DNA of 64,000 nucleotides from Metopolophium dirhodum (lineage: Eukaryota; Arthropoda; Insecta; Hemiptera; Aphididae): positions 103,816,083 to 103,880,082 of the forward strand of contig NC_083560.1 of the NCBI RefSeq assembly GCF_019925205.1. The letters run 5' to 3'. Shown here one piece after another: positions 63,887-64,000 of this stretch (position 1 is the first letter of the stretch; every line of letters starts with the position of its first letter). The notes beneath the pieces were generated by a model. That model worked only from the letters and a program-made list of their open reading frames with translations, did no database searches and was not told the DNA's origin. The translations under genes and the position numbers were made by a program.

Positions 63887-64000
63887 CTGTTCACATTACG
63901 TAAATACAATATGAATATAATAATTATAACACGTTGAACACAAATTTTTTATAACGGTTGACTGATAGTGTGATACAAATCAAATAAAACACGTGTAGGT

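Noticed and set aside
1..64000. CRISPR arrays, bacterial operons or viral genes
   Set aside because: Intron-containing eukaryotic gene throughout; no spaced direct repeats of CRISPR type and no viral protein motifs were seen.

Overview
The window is almost entirely one gene, read on the minus strand: the middle and C-terminal part of an insect apolipophorin (apoLp-II/I, the large lipid-transfer protein of haemolymph lipophorin). The AT-rich sequence, the many TAGGTACCTA-type tracts, the long introns and the repeat types suggest a hemipteran, most likely an aphid. This is an inference from sequence style and was not tested by a search.

I could place 44 coding exons between 63886 and 543. Every one has an AG acceptor and a GT donor, and every one of the 43 junctions joins in phase. 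Together they give about 7.74 kb of coding sequence, or about 2,579 codons. Neither end of the gene is in the window. The N-terminal lipid-transfer module and furin site lie beyond 64000, and the last exon(s) lie below 1.

Layout in transcription order, from high to low coordinates. Exons at 63.9-33.1 kb encode a long region rich in beta strands, with recurring TP-x-E-like motifs and many N-glycosylation sequons. Exons at 32.9-13.8 kb encode a region rich in predicted amphipathic helix. Exons at 11.7-0.5 kb encode the von Willebrand factor D (vWD) domain and its cysteine-rich tail. The first half is compact, with introns mostly of 0.07-2.7 kb. The second half contains the giant introns: 8.0 kb (15.7-23.7), 6.1 kb (3.1-9.2), 4.2 kb (24.4-28.6) and 3.7 kb (29.0-32.8).

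No second gene could be supported. The introns hold transposon debris:
- three copies of a long-inverted-repeat MITE with TTAA ends (36.4, 48.1 and 62.4 kb);
- a hAT-type MITE with a perfect 8-bp target duplication (26.3 kb) and a larger decayed hAT-like element (7.3-8.1 kb);
- a tRNA-derived SINE with A and B boxes (35.6 kb) and a 5'-truncated relative (42.6 kb);
- two decayed non-LTR retrotransposon fragments (21.0 and 59.1 kb);
- a GC-rich foldback element (29.2 kb) and a dispersed repeat ending in GATTCTGAGCGGAGCGA.
A 31-bp tandem repeat at 29.6 kb carries NF-kappaB-like sites. No wholly new biological system was found. The most interesting items are the foldback MITE family, one copy of which abuts a splice donor, the SINE pair and the kappaB-like repeat.
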